Positions 1-9,200 of a stretch of 64,000 nucleotides of DNA are shown in pieces. The first letter of the stretch is position 1. Every line of letters starts with the position of its first letter. Source of the stretch: Bacteroidetes bacterium 2013_40CM_41_45 (lineage in GTDB: Bacteria > Bacteroidota > Bacteroidia > AKYH767-A > 2013-40CM-41-45); the NCBI GenBank assembly GCA_002215675.1, contig NGFH01000009.1:299501-363500 (forward strand), written 5' to 3'. Made by a program: the position numbers and the translations under genes. The notes under the pieces were generated by a model. It did no database searches, had not been told where the DNA came from, and saw only the letters and a list, made by a program, of their open reading frames with translations.

Positions 1-502
1 AAAAAGCAAAACCGAATCCTTTTGTCAGGTATATCGCTACGCCACAAATTCCGATGAGCAGATAAGGGCGTTTATTTTTCAGGAGCGAAACAAACCATAA
101 GTAAAATGTAAGTAAAAGTAAATCGGGAGTAGAAAACAAATACGCATAGCTCAAAACCAGTGGAACGCATGCGCTGCTTAGAGCAATGCGGATAAATTTT
201 CCGGAATTGCTCTGCTCGATAAAATAAAACAATAATTTAAGCGTAAAAAAACCAATGATGACTTGCAGAACCTTAAATGCAAATACAGGCTCACTGCCAA
301 GACGAATAAACGGAACAAGCAGCCATGAAATCAACGGACTCCAGAAACTATTTACTGCATCAGCAAAATTTCCCTCGGAATAATTTTTTGCTATAGTAAT
401 GTACTGCAACGTATCGGCAGAGTCGATATAATATTTCAGGGATGGATAAAGAAAAGCAGCAGAAAAAAAATAGAAGAGAAACAGAAAAATATTTTTATTC
501 AT
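1..502 (-). CDS. Multi-pass membrane glycosyltransferase-like protein (3' end outside window)
   Basis: An uninterrupted minus-strand reading frame runs from an ATG at 502 to the window edge, 167 codons without a stop. The protein begins MNKNIFLFLFYFFSAAF, a first membrane helix, followed by a loop with SADTLQYITIAKNY and then several more hydrophobic helices. This layout resembles GT-C fold (PMT/ArnT, GT39-like) membrane glycosyltransferases, which use lipid-linked sugars and carry acidic residues in the first large loop. That family call is inference from topology only. It lies 60 bases downstream of the Wzc-like gene on the same strand, so it probably belongs to the same surface polysaccharide locus, which continues off the left edge. 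An O-antigen-polymerase-like protein is an alternative. Confidence 0.7.
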   Translation of the reverse strand, partial: MNKNIFLFLFYFFSAAFLYPSLKYYIDSADTLQYITIAKNYSEGNFADAVNSFWSPLISWLLVPFIRLGSEPVFAFKVLQVIIGFFTLKLLFYFIEQSNSGKFIRIALSSACVPLVLSYAYLFSTPDLLLLTFYLWFVSLLKNKRPYLLIGICGVAIYLTKGFGFAF

Positions 503-562
503 CAAAGCCGGTAACTTCTATTACTGTTTTTAGCCGGATAATTCCGGTAATGAATAGGCGAC

Positions 563-2905
563 TTATACTTTTGATAAAATCCTGCCGGCAAAATTGCTCT
601 TTTTCTTTTCATCGTCATAGTAGCCGTAACCATAAGTGTGGCTCTTTCCGGCATCATTAAAAAGTATGCTAATATTTTTCAAAGCATCTTTCCGCTGGTA
701 TTCGTTCAGAACTTTGAGGTTTTCCTTACGTGAATAATTCTGGCGCAGGATAAAAATATTGATATCAGTGTGCTTCATCATTAGCAGCGCATCCGCAACT
801 ATTCCAATAGGAGGAGTGTCAATAATTACATAATCATACCGCTCCTTTAACATTGAAATGAGCATACCGCATTCAGGTTTTGAAATCAACTCTGCAGGAT
901 TGGGAGGCACCGGCCCGGATGAAATGAAATCCAGGCGCTCAATCATAGTGGTATGAATTATTTCTTCAATGCCCGTTTGTCCGCTTAGGTAAGTGCTTAC
1001 TCCTTTTTTATTATCGAAGCCAAAGTCAACATTAAGCTGCGACTTACGAAGGTCGAGCGCCACAATAATAACGCGGTTATTTTGCAAGGCAAGAACTGAA
1101 GCGAGATTAATAGCCGTAAATGATTTTCCTTCACCACCCACAGATGAAGTTATCAGGATGACATTATTTTTTTCATTCATTCCGAAAAATACCAGGTTGG
1201 TCCGGATGGAACGGAATGCTTCGGCTATAGACGATTTTGGTTTATGATGAACCACAAGCCGTCCTCTGCTTTCGCTCATATGCCCGACGATTCCCAGAAC
1301 GGGAATTTTAGTAAGTTTTTCAATTTCCTCACGGGAAGTAATTTTATTCTGTATAAAATCGAGCAATAGTATAGATACCGTTGGCAATGCAAGTCCAAGC
1401 AAGACGCAAATCAGCATTACAATTTTAAGTTTCGGTTGCACAGGAATATCGTTTGCGCTCGCCTCATCCAATACCTTATTGTCTGAAACTACAGTTGCGC
1501 GGGCGATACTTGTTTCAGCTTTCTTTTGCAAAAGGTACAGGTAAATATTCTGGTTCACATCAAAGCCGCGTTGAATGCCAAGCAGCTCACGCTCTACAGA
1601 AGGAATTTTCTTGATGCTTTCTTCGTATTGACCCAGCTCCTTGTTAATGCCTTTAAGATTCACGCTGACGCGGCTTCGGATATTGTTGATGTTTTCTACC
1701 AGCAAGCTTTTGGTTTCAGCTATCTGCGAGTCGATAATTCTTAGTGCGGGCGAGTTTTCTGTTGCTCCGTATGAAAGATTTTTACGTTTGCTCTGCAGTG
1801 TTTGTAGCTGCGTTATCAGTTGAACCAGCACCGGGTCGGGGGTTCCAATACTTGACGGTGAAAGATTCTCCGCATCTTTATTGGAAGAAACATAATCATA
1901 GAGATAATCGAGTGAACGCAAATCAATTTCTGCTTTCACCCGGTCATTATCAACTTCGTTGAGCCGTTCCAGGTAACCTTTTGATTCCTCGCTCAGGTTT
2001 ACAGTTTTATTACGCTCCTTAAACTGCTGTAAGTTGCTTTCAATATTATTGAGCTCCTTGCTGACATCGGAGAGCTGCGCGTCAACAAATTTAAGAGTGA
2101 GAGTGGCTACGGAAGATTTATCTCTTATATCGCGGTTGATATATTCTGACCCTACCGCATCGAGAAATTCTATTGCGCGTTGCTTTATATTGTCCCTGTA
2201 TGTAGCGCGGATAATGGACGCATCCTTATTGAGAGCCGCGACTCGAAGATTGTTTTTGATTCCGGTCATCAACTCTTCGGGAGAATGAATAATAAATTCA
2301 TACGCATTATATTCTTTTAATACGCCGGAGGAATCATTTTTTAAAATCTTTAAGATAAAATAAGGAGTAGAAATTTTTTCGTCAAAATGATGCCTGCCAT
2401 TATATTCATGATTGTTAGCTTCAGTTTCAATTTGCAAATCAAATGTCCCGTCACTCTGCATGTTCAGCTTGAAAGGGCTATCATAAAAATCACTATGAAT
2501 CCATTCGTATTCAACAGTGAAGGGTAAAGGTTTGAATAATGGTTTGCGGCTAAACGTATTTATACCGTAGTAGCTTACGTCCATTTTTATTTTTGAAGCG
2601 GCTTCAAAGAGAACCGAGCGTGACTGTAAAATTCCTATTTCAGAAGAGAGGTTCCTTGCAGGGCTGAAAAGATCAGCGTTAAGAAAATCTTCTATGTTGC
2701 CCGGTGTACCGTATTTGTTGTCCTTTATCAGTATGCTCGTTTCCGCTTCATAAATGGGATCCGAAAATTTCATGTAACCAAAACCGACAGCAATTAAGAT
2801 GACAAATGAGATAACATAATATTTCCAACGGCTGAAAAGTTTTAAAAACAAATGCCGGAGATTTATTTCTTCTCCATCCATATTTCGCTCTAATGCGTCC
2901 GACAT
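563..2905 (-). CDS. Wzc-like polysaccharide co-polymerase / BY-kinase (capsular exopolysaccharide family)
   Basis: This 780-residue protein combines a Wzz-type chain-length domain with a bacterial tyrosine kinase. A transmembrane helix near residues 30-48 and a second near 491-513 bracket a long periplasmic region with coiled-coil-like heptads. The cytoplasmic kinase has a Walker A motif (GGEGKS, about 590), a Walker A' (ALDLRKS, about 617) and a Walker B (IIDTPP, about 697). A tyrosine cluster (YGYGYY, about 758-765) is the usual autophosphorylation site. Members control export and chain length of capsule or exopolysaccharide with a Wza partner, which is encoded 14 bases upstream. The fused one-piece architecture is the usual Bacteroidota and proteobacterial form. 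A cognate phosphatase candidate lies about 7 kb away (9899-10360), but any link is only inferred. Confidence 0.93.
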   Translation of the reverse strand: MSDALERNMDGEEINLRHLFLKLFSRWKYYVISFVILIAVGFGYMKFSDPIYEAETSILIKDNKYGTPGNIEDFLNADLFSPARNLSSEIGILQSRSVLFEAASKIKMDVSYYGINTFSRKPLFKPLPFTVEYEWIHSDFYDSPFKLNMQSDGTFDLQIETEANNHEYNGRHHFDEKISTPYFILKILKNDSSGVLKEYNAYEFIIHSPEELMTGIKNNLRVAALNKDASIIRATYRDNIKQRAIEFLDAVGSEYINRDIRDKSSVATLTLKFVDAQLSDVSKELNNIESNLQQFKERNKTVNLSEESKGYLERLNEVDNDRVKAEIDLRSLDYLYDYVSSNKDAENLSPSSIGTPDPVLVQLITQLQTLQSKRKNLSYGATENSPALRIIDSQIAETKSLLVENINNIRSRVSVNLKGINKELGQYEESIKKIPSVERELLGIQRGFDVNQNIYLYLLQKKAETSIARATVVSDNKVLDEASANDIPVQPKLKIVMLICVLLGLALPTVSILLLDFIQNKITSREEIEKLTKIPVLGIVGHMSESRGRLVVHHKPKSSIAEAFRSIRTNLVFFGMNEKNNVILITSSVGGEGKSFTAINLASVLALQNNRVIIVALDLRKSQLNVDFGFDNKKGVSTYLSGQTGIEEIIHTTMIERLDFISSGPVPPNPAELISKPECGMLISMLKERYDYVIIDTPPIGIVADALLMMKHTDINIFILRQNYSRKENLKVLNEYQRKDALKNISILFNDAGKSHTYGYGYYDDEKKKSNFAGRILSKV

Positions 2906-2919
2906 GATTTTCTAAAAAA

Positions 2920-3678
2920 TTATTTTTTAGTAAGAATAAGTGTTAGTACAACAACCGCTGTTGTCAGCAATGAGGTAAGCAACGTAACGGCAGGGCTGAT
3001 ATTTTGCAGCGCTCTTCTTTTCAGCGGCTCCACATAAATAATATCGTTGGGGTATAGATAATAATTTTCGAGTGTCAGAGATTCCGCATGGGTCATATCA
3101 ATAGCAAGCACCTGGGGTGTTTTGGCATTACTGCGGATAATTTTGAGAGTGGTCCGGTTCCCGAAGGGTGAAATATCTCCGGCCAATCCGAGCGCTTCGG
3201 GAAGTGTAACGGTTTCGCTGTAGATATTAAATGTTCCCGGGCGGGCTACCTCGCCCAGCACCGTGATTTTGAAATTCAGCATCTTCACCGTCACCATCGG
3301 TTCATCCATAAACTTGAGCAGCTTTTTCTTAATGGCATCCGATGCTTCTGTCATGGTCATATTAACCACGCTTACTTCCCCGATAAGCGGCATCTCAAGG
3401 GTTCCCCGGTCGCTTACTGTATAACCTTTCTCATATGGCGAACGCGTATCGGACGATTGTTTATCCGAGACAATATTAAAATAAGGAAATGCTTCGGGGT
3501 TGATGGTAAAAACATTTACCATAAGAATATCGCCGGGAATAATTTTCAGCTTGAAATAATTTGCAGATGTGCTGTCATTAACTGCATTAAACTTTCCCTG
3601 GAAGTACACCAGTTTTTTCTGCGGCGTACAGGAGAAAAAAAGCATTACAATAAAAAAACAGCGCCCGACAATTTTCAT
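2920..3678 (-). CDS. Wza-like polysaccharide export outer-membrane lipoprotein
   Basis: The 252-residue protein starts with a lipoprotein signal (lipobox FFSC, Cys 17), so it should be anchored by acylation after export. A polysaccharide-export domain (GDILMVNVFTINPEAF region) is followed by one SLBB domain (KITVLGEVARPGTFNI). A hydrophobic C-terminal helix ends in LTLILTKK. It is shorter than E. coli Wza (about 380 residues) because it has a single SLBB repeat, as is common in Bacteroidota. It would form the export channel that works with the Wzc-like kinase 14 bases downstream. It follows the acyl-CoA dehydrogenase by 15 bases, so all three are probably co-transcribed. Confidence 0.92.
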   Translation of the reverse strand: MKIVGRCFFIVMLFFSCTPQKKLVYFQGKFNAVNDSTSANYFKLKIIPGDILMVNVFTINPEAFPYFNIVSDKQSSDTRSPYEKGYTVSDRGTLEMPLIGEVSVVNMTMTEASDAIKKKLLKFMDEPMVTVKMLNFKITVLGEVARPGTFNIYSETVTLPEALGLAGDISPFGNRTTLKIIRSNAKTPQVLAIDMTHAESLTLENYYLYPNDIIYVEPLKRRALQNISPAVTLLTSLLTTAVVVLTLILTKK

Positions 3679-3693
3679 CCCTCAAATATTAAA

Positions 3694-4842
3694 TTACAAT
3701 GCTGCATTAAGCACCTGTCTCGAAATAACAATTTTCTGAACTTCTGAAGTTCCCTCGTAAATCTGGGTGATTTTTGCGTCACGCATCATTCGTTCCACAT
3801 GATATTCTTTTACAAAACCATATCCGCCATGCACCTGGACCGCTTCGACTGAAACTTCCATGGCCACCTGAGAAGCAAATAGTTTTGCAATGGAACCGGC
3901 AAGCGTGTAATCAAGGTGCTGGTCTTTGAGCCATGCGGCTTTGAGACAAAGCAGGCGAGCCGCTTCAATTTCTGTCGCCATATCGGCAAGCTTAAACTGG
4001 ATGGCTTGGTGATTGCTGATTACCGTTCCGAATGCCTTACGTTCTTTTGAATATGCCAACGCAAGTTCATAAGCTCCCGATGCTATTCCAAGCGCTTGTG
4101 AAGCAATTCCGATTCTTCCGCCTGCAAGCGTTTTCATGGCGAACTTAAATCCGAAACCATCTTCGCCAATCCGGTTCGCCTTCGGCACTTTTACATCAGT
4201 GAACATGATGGAATGTGTATCAGAACCGCGTATGCCCAGCTTGTTTTCTTTCGGTCCTAATGAAAATCCTTCCCAATTCTTTTCTACTATGAAAGCATTA
4301 ATTCCCTTATGGCCTTTGCTTACGTCAGTTTGCGCCATCACCAGGTGAACCGCAGCCGTTCCACCATTTGTAATCCAGTTCTTGGTTCCGTTCAGCAAAT
4401 AATAATCCCCATTGTCAATAGCTGTTGTTCGCTGCGATGTAGCATCAGAACCCGCTTCGGGCTCCGACAAACAAAATGCACCAATGATTTCTCCTTTGGC
4501 AAGCGGAACAAGATATTTCTGTTTTTGTTCTTCGGTGCCGTAGGTTTCAAGTCCCCAGCAAACCAAAGAATTATTTACCGACATAATCACCGAGCATGAT
4601 GCATCTACCTTAGAAATTTCTTCCATGGCAAGCACATATGAAATGGTATCGAGCCCGCTGCCGCCATATTTTTCGTTCACCATCATTCCCAAAAAACCAA
4701 GCTCAGCCATGCGCTTTACCTGTTCGGCAGGAAACTTTTGCTTGTCATCGCGTTCAATCACGCCAGGTTTTAATTCATTCTGGGCAAAATCGCGCGCAGA
4801 TTTGCGTATGAGTTCGTGTTCTTCGTTAAGTTGAAAATCCAT
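3694..4842 (-). CDS. Acyl-CoA dehydrogenase, short-chain/butyryl type
   Basis: This 382-residue protein has the length and pattern of soluble FAD-dependent acyl-CoA dehydrogenases, which introduce the C2-C3 double bond in beta-oxidation and pass electrons to ETF. Visible landmarks are the FAD/substrate segment CLSEPEAGSDATS, the WITNGG motif, the arginine segment in KERKAFG, and the catalytic-base motif IYEGTSEVQ with Glu near residue 363. Nothing appears truncated. It is the first gene of an apparent operon with wza and wzc homologues and is divergent from anmK. Exact chain-length preference cannot be read from the sequence. Confidence 0.95.
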   Translation of the reverse strand: MDFQLNEEHELIRKSARDFAQNELKPGVIERDDKQKFPAEQVKRMAELGFLGMMVNEKYGGSGLDTISYVLAMEEISKVDASCSVIMSVNNSLVCWGLETYGTEEQKQKYLVPLAKGEIIGAFCLSEPEAGSDATSQRTTAIDNGDYYLLNGTKNWITNGGTAAVHLVMAQTDVSKGHKGINAFIVEKNWEGFSLGPKENKLGIRGSDTHSIMFTDVKVPKANRIGEDGFGFKFAMKTLAGGRIGIASQALGIASGAYELALAYSKERKAFGTVISNHQAIQFKLADMATEIEAARLLCLKAAWLKDQHLDYTLAGSIAKLFASQVAMEVSVEAVQVHGGYGFVKEYHVERMMRDAKITQIYEGTSEVQKIVISRQVLNAAL

Positions 4843-4858
4843 GTATGAAGGGGGTGGA

Positions 4859-4866
4859 CAAAACTA
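4859..4866 (-). promoter_or_regulatory. Candidate -7 box for the acyl-CoA dehydrogenase operon
   Basis: On the minus strand this reads TAGTTTTG, a full match to the Bacteroidota -7 consensus TAnnTTTG, 16 bases before the ATG at 4842. No convincing TTG at -33 was seen. Confidence 0.4.
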
Positions 4867-4997
4867 ATTTTTTTCAGATAACATTCTATCTCGGGCTCAT
4901 ATTTTGTTTTCAACTTTTATGAGGTTGATTTATAATTTTATTAAACGGTATGAATCATACTGTCATTCGTATATTCGTACAGGTTCGTAATCCAAAT

Positions 4998-6071
4998 ATG
5001 GAAAAATACCAGGGTGAATTCACAGTGGTCGGAATAATGTCGGGCTCATCGCTTGATGGGGTTGACCTGGCATTATGCCGCTTCATCAAAACGGGCAGCT
5101 GGTCCTTTTCAATGATTCGTTCCGGCATAATTCCCTATTCAACAGAGTGGAAGCAAAGACTTAAAGATGCGCCCTCTATGGCCGGGCAAGAATTAATACG
5201 TACTCACGCAGAATACGGGCATTACATGGGAACACTTGTTAAAAAGTTTGTTCAGCAGGGCAATGAGAGAATAGATTTTATTTCATCGCACGGACATACC
5301 GTTTTTCATCAGCCGGGAAAGGGATTTACGTTTCAGATTGGCGATGGAGCAGCGGTTGCCGCCGAAACGGCATTGCCTGTAGTGTGTGATTTCAGAACCA
5401 CTGATGTTGCATTAGGAGGACAAGGCGCTCCCTTGGTTCCTATGGGCGACAGGCTGCTTTTTGGCGAATATGATTTTTGTTTAAACATCGGGGGTATTGC
5501 CAACATCTCGACAGAAATAAATAATGAACGCATTGCGTATGATATTTGTCCTGCAAACCAGCTAGTCAATAGACTTGCTACAAGTCTTGGTTTTGAATAT
5601 GACAAAGACGGCGAGCTTGCGCGCAAGGGAAATTTAAATCACGACCTCCTCCAAAAACTAAATGACTTTTCTTATTACCGGAAAACATTTCCAAAGTCTT
5701 TGGGGAATGAAAACGTTTCAGAATATTTTTTTCCCATCCTTAACGAATCGCCATGCAGCATACAGGATAAACTGTGCACCTGCACCGAGCATATTGCCCA
5801 ACAGATTGCAGAAGCAATCAATGCCGAAGGCAGCCCCGTCAAAAGTGTTCTGGTGACCGGGGGCGGAGCGTTCAATAAATTTTTAATTGAATTGATTAAG
5901 GAAAAAACGCATCACAAAGTTATTCTTCCCGAGGCGGAAATCATAAAATTCAAAGAAGCAATTGTGTTTGCTTTTCTTGGTGTATTAAGAATGCGAAATG
6001 AAGTTAATGTATTAAAGTCCGTAACAGGCGCAAAACGCAACAGCATAAGCGGAGCCGTTTACTACCCGTAA
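4998..6071 (+). CDS. anmK: Anhydro-N-acetylmuramic acid kinase
   Basis: AnmK phosphorylates 1,6-anhydro-MurNAc to MurNAc-6-phosphate in peptidoglycan recycling. The N-terminal ATP-binding motif GIMSGSSLDGVDLA is diagnostic. Also present are SSHGHTVFHQP, QIGDGAAVA, the DFRTTDVALGGQGAPLVP block and the C-terminal VTGGGAFNKFL. The reading frame is open from an ATG at 4950. The ATG at 4998 (MEKYQGEFTVVGIMSGSS) is preferred because family members begin about a dozen residues before GIMSGSS. The protein is then 357 residues, normal for the family. A hairpin follows at 6076-6100. A GH3 enzyme of the same recycling pathway is encoded at the right end of the window. Confidence 0.96.
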   Translation: MEKYQGEFTVVGIMSGSSLDGVDLALCRFIKTGSWSFSMIRSGIIPYSTEWKQRLKDAPSMAGQELIRTHAEYGHYMGTLVKKFVQQGNERIDFISSHGHTVFHQPGKGFTFQIGDGAAVAAETALPVVCDFRTTDVALGGQGAPLVPMGDRLLFGEYDFCLNIGGIANISTEINNERIAYDICPANQLVNRLATSLGFEYDKDGELARKGNLNHDLLQKLNDFSYYRKTFPKSLGNENVSEYFFPILNESPCSIQDKLCTCTEHIAQQIAEAINAEGSPVKSVLVTGGGAFNKFLIELIKEKTHHKVILPEAEIIKFKEAIVFAFLGVLRMRNEVNVLKSVTGAKRNSISGAVYYP

Positions 6072-6075
6072 ATGC

Positions 6076-6100
6076 AAACGCCCCGTTTGCCAGGGCGTTT
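6076..6100. terminator. Hairpin between convergent anmK and the histone-like gene
   Basis: An 8-base perfect stem (AAACGCCC with GGGCGTTT) and a 9-base loop lie between two convergent genes. Neither strand has a strong T-run after the stem, so a shared terminator is plausible but not proved. Confidence 0.4.
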
Positions 6101-6124
6101 ACAGAATATCAATTCCGATAAAAA

Positions 6125-6526
6125 TTATTCTTCTTCCTCTTCTTCATCAGCAGAGGGTGCGGTATCAACCGAATCATCAAAACCACTGTATCCTGATTCA
6201 AGGGAAGACAGGTCTTCAATCGGCTCCATTCCGTCTTCAAGCGGGGGAGGCATAATTCTTTCGTCCATTATTGGCTCTGCCGGCGGCGGGGATTTCATCG
6301 CCGGAGAAGACGTTTGAGCAGACCGCACCGGCTTTACTGCTTTTGCTTTAACCACGCTCTTTTTTGCTGCCGGTTTTTTTGCAACTTTTTTCTTAGCCGC
6401 TGGCTTTTTCTTTGCAACTTTTTTCCTTGCAGCTTTTTTCTTCGCCTTGCTTTTTTTGCTCTTAGAAGAAGATGTTTTCTTTTTTGAGGATTTACTTTTT
6501 TTTAATTTCTTTTTTGTCTTTTTCAT
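6125..6526 (-). CDS. Histone H1-like lysine/alanine-rich protein with acidic tail
   Basis: The 133-residue product has an extremely basic first half of about 70 residues built from KKxAAKKK- and KKPAAKK-type repeats, like histone H1 tails and the chlamydial Hc2 family. It then turns proline- and methionine-rich and ends in a strongly acidic run (DEEEEEE). Proteins of this type bind DNA nonspecifically and are thought to compact the nucleoid. There is no signal peptide or membrane segment, so it should be cytoplasmic. The acidic tail is unusual for the bacterial H1-like group, which is usually basic throughout. Low complexity makes family assignment from composition alone unsafe. Confidence 0.75.
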   Translation of the reverse strand: MKKTKKKLKKSKSSKKKTSSSKSKKSKAKKKAARKKVAKKKPAAKKKVAKKPAAKKSVVKAKAVKPVRSAQTSSPAMKSPPPAEPIMDERIMPPPLEDGMEPIEDLSSLESGYSGFDDSVDTAPSADEEEEEE

Positions 6527-6706
6527 TGTTTCATAGATTTAAGACAATGCAATATTAATTTCACGAGTTTAAAATTACAAATTTACTTTTCACTTGTCAA
6601 AATTCTTAATTACTCCTGATATATGCAAGGACATCCAGGTACGAGCACCCCGTAAAAATACATCTATTCCTGTAGTTACGTATCTTCGCTTCCCTATATA
6701 ATTCCT

Positions 6707-7051
6707 ATGAAACGCCTTATACTTTTTGCTTTATTTACTGCTCCCTTCTGGGTAGCCGGGCAGGGAACCCCTCTAAAACCCTTGCCGGAGTTCACTTATA
6801 TAACCCCGCAAATGAATAAACATCAATTAGACAGTTTAATTGTGGCTCTTAACCCGTATGAGCTATCCCTGGGGTTTGACACAGTCGTTTATGACGAGCA
6901 CAAGATGATAAAAGAAGTGAACGGGTCACTGGACACGAAGAACGAATTTTTTCCATTGAGCACTACTAATTTCAAAGGCATTACTATTATAAGCAGGGGC
7001 GATACTATAGCTGTCATTATGGGATTGCTTCATCCTCCACTCAAAAAATAA
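6707..7051 (+). CDS. Small secreted protein of unknown function
   Basis: The 114-residue product starts with a clear Sec signal peptide (MKRLILFALFTAPFWVAG, cleavage likely soon after AG). A mature domain of about 95 residues follows, with no cysteines and no recognised motif. A near-consensus -7 box (TATCTTCG at 6681-6688) lies 18 bases upstream of the ATG. The gene stands alone, and its stop is 5 bases from the convergent TPR membrane protein gene. I do not recognise a family. It is probably real because of the signal peptide and the promoter-like box. Confidence 0.6.
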   Translation: MKRLILFALFTAPFWVAGQGTPLKPLPEFTYITPQMNKHQLDSLIVALNPYELSLGFDTVVYDEHKMIKEVNGSLDTKNEFFPLSTTNFKGITIISRGDTIAVIMGLLHPPLKK

Positions 7052-7056
7052 CACCC

Positions 7057-8997
7057 TCATTTTCTTCCGAGGCGTGCGGCTTTGTTAAGATAGGATTCAG
7101 CAAGGTCGGGGCGGTTCATACTGCGGTATGTGATTCCCAAAAAGTACAGTACATCCGCGTTATCCGGTTCATACTTGAGCGAATTAAGAAACGCATCAAT
7201 GGCTTTTTCATACTGTTTCATAGCGCCGTACGTGCTTCCAAGATTTCTCCATCCATCAGCATAGCGGGGATTAAGCGTTACCGCATGGGTATATAAATCG
7301 AGCGCTGTTTTGTAATCACCACGGTTAAAAAAATACATTCCGAAATTACTATAGTTCATGGCCATGGTTGTATTCAGTTGTAATGACTTATTATAAAGCT
7401 GAAATGCTATGGAGTCATTTCCCCTAAGCATATATGCCATCGCCATTTGTCCGTACGCATCGGCAAAGCCGGGGTAGAGGGTAACAGCGCGTTTATATTC
7501 TGCAATAGCGCTGTCTAGATAAAATATTTTTTGCTGTTTATCTTCTGTCTTCTTTGCTTTTTCTTTTTGAATTTCATTTCCGAGGAAGAAATGCATGCGG
7601 GCGCAGTCGGGCGTGTTCTGGGTGTCGGCTGCATATAGTGTAAGATATGTTTTCCAATCGGGGTTCCTGGTAACCGTGCGTATGCTGAAGGGAATAACAA
7701 AAATCAATGAGAGCAGAATAATTTTTTTATCCTGAATGGATTTTTTTATGGATAAAGAATCTTGGGGTGCTAAATTTACACCGGCTGCTTTAAGCAAAAC
7801 CCAGGCAAGTGCTAATGCAAATGCCAATACGCCCACATATACAAATCTTTCAGCAAAAGCCGAACCAATCAACACAAAAAGATTCGAATAAAGAGAAATA
7901 GAAATTAAAAAAAGCAAAGCGCTGAATGCTAAAATTTTTTTCTTTCTTAATCCTATAATTCCATACACAAGCAACCCCGCACAAACGAAAAACATAAGGA
8001 CAGCCCACGGATTATCCCAACCGTTAAGATTAAATTGCCTGTACGAGTAGTCAGAAGAAAGGGGGTGCGGATAAATAAGCATCAGGAAATATTTTCCAAG
8101 TATTTTGAATGCAGTTGCCCAGCGCTCGCCAACAGAATGAGCGCCCATGAGTACGTTGTCAATCATCGCGAATTTTTTCCCTCCTGTTAAATTACCAAGA
8201 ACATGCGCGCGCCATCCGAGATAAACCGCTGTGGGAATAAGAAGCCACAGCGAGGCAGTTAATATTTTACCGCGGGGAATATTTGTGAAAAAATAAATTG
8301 CAAGAGGAATAATCAGCAGCATAGTAATGGTTCCTTCTTTTGACAAGTAAGCAAGAAAGAAGCAAAACATAGCAAATAGAATCTGCTTGAATTTTTTCTG
8401 TTCAAGATAATCAAGAACCAGCTTTAGAGTGACGAGCGCAAAGAGAAAAGAAATAATTTCATCAATACTCTTAATGTTTGCGACCACCTCGGTGTGCAGA
8501 GGGTGGACGATAAAAAACAGCACAGCAATAAAAGGAAGTATAATATTATATGATTTCATCAGCCGCGCAAGCAGCATGAAAAGAAAATAAGCCGTTAGAG
8601 CGTATAGCGCTATATTAAGTAAGTGGCCGGGCAGAGGATTGTTCGGAAACATGGTCCACAATACTGCAAAAAGCGCAAGCGGTAATGGGCGATACAATTC
8701 ATCTTCGCTTACCCAATAGCCATAGCGGTAAGGCGTTGTGAAAATGGTGGGAATGCTTTTAGCTCCCTGTTTAACAACCCAGTTTTCTGTGATGGCCGAA
8801 GTATCGTCAAGATTAAAACCATGATTAATGGTATTGATGTAAAGGGCAACGGCAATTATGGCGAGCGCAACAGCTAGCTGCCGCTTCAATTTCAGCAGGG
8901 AAGAATCGGCGGAAAGACCTGCCGAAGCAATACTCTTGCCTTTGGCTTTCAGTTTTTCTTTATGGGAAAGTTTTTTGCCATTCATAATGGGACGCAA
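7057..8997 (-). CDS. TMTC-like multi-pass membrane protein with C-terminal TPR repeats
   Basis: The 646-residue protein has two parts. Residues about 35-430 hold roughly ten hydrophobic helices, with an early luminal-type loop INTINHGFNLDDTSAI whose DD pair is typical of GT-C fold sugar transferases such as TMTC/O-mannosyltransferases. Residues about 460-646 are tetratricopeptide repeats (for example KRAVTLYPGFADAYGQMAMAY and YADGWRNLGSTYGAMKQYEKA). Bacteroidota genomes often carry this architecture, but the substrate is unknown. The start could be the second Met (8985), since the first residues are only a basic tail. It is convergent with the small secreted protein gene. Confidence 0.8.
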   Translation of the reverse strand: MRPIMNGKKLSHKEKLKAKGKSIASAGLSADSSLLKLKRQLAVALAIIAVALYINTINHGFNLDDTSAITENWVVKQGAKSIPTIFTTPYRYGYWVSEDELYRPLPLALFAVLWTMFPNNPLPGHLLNIALYALTAYFLFMLLARLMKSYNIILPFIAVLFFIVHPLHTEVVANIKSIDEIISFLFALVTLKLVLDYLEQKKFKQILFAMFCFFLAYLSKEGTITMLLIIPLAIYFFTNIPRGKILTASLWLLIPTAVYLGWRAHVLGNLTGGKKFAMIDNVLMGAHSVGERWATAFKILGKYFLMLIYPHPLSSDYSYRQFNLNGWDNPWAVLMFFVCAGLLVYGIIGLRKKKILAFSALLFLISISLYSNLFVLIGSAFAERFVYVGVLAFALALAWVLLKAAGVNLAPQDSLSIKKSIQDKKIILLSLIFVIPFSIRTVTRNPDWKTYLTLYAADTQNTPDCARMHFFLGNEIQKEKAKKTEDKQQKIFYLDSAIAEYKRAVTLYPGFADAYGQMAMAYMLRGNDSIAFQLYNKSLQLNTTMAMNYSNFGMYFFNRGDYKTALDLYTHAVTLNPRYADGWRNLGSTYGAMKQYEKAIDAFLNSLKYEPDNADVLYFLGITYRSMNRPDLAESYLNKAARLGRK

Positions 8998-9037
8998 GAT
9001 AAAATGTTCTTATCTAAACTCAATACACTTGAAATTT

Positions 9038-9045
9038 TAACTTTG
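9038..9045 (+). promoter_or_regulatory. Candidate -7 box for tRNA-Lys
   Basis: TAACTTTG matches TAnnTTTG exactly and ends 13 bases before the tRNA 5' end at 9059. No clear -33 TTG was seen. Confidence 0.5.
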
Positions 9046-9058
9046 CCGACCTTAAAAA

Positions 9059-9131
9059 GTCTCCGTAGCTCAGATGGTAGAGCAACTGACTCTTAATCAG
9101 TGGGCCGTGGGTTCGATTCCCTCCGGGGACA
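9059..9131 (+). tRNA. tRNA-Lys (anticodon CTT)
   Basis: All cloverleaf parts are visible in 73 bases. The 7-bp acceptor stem is GTCTCCG with CGGGGAC (one G-T wobble). The D arm starts TAGCTCAGATGG. The anticodon stem is ACTGA/TCAGT around loop CTCTTAA, giving anticodon CTT (Lys, AAG codons). There is a 5-base variable loop, a T arm with TTCGATT, and discriminator A. One T-T mismatch sits in the T stem. CCA is not encoded, as is common in Bacteroidota. Confidence 0.97.
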
Positions 9132-9163
9132 CAAATAAATGCTTTTGCTTCTGTGCAAAGGAT

Positions 9164-9200
9164 TTCCCCTTCATGGGTAAGGGGTGAGTACGGGATAATT
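9164..9200. repeat. Intergenic element shared with 46936-46971
   Basis: A C-run then G-run segment (TTCCCCTTCATGGGTAAGG, continuing GGTGAGTACGGG) closely resembles the sequence at 46936-46971. It can fold into a short hairpin and lies between the tRNA and the stop of the methyltransferase gene. Confidence 0.5.
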
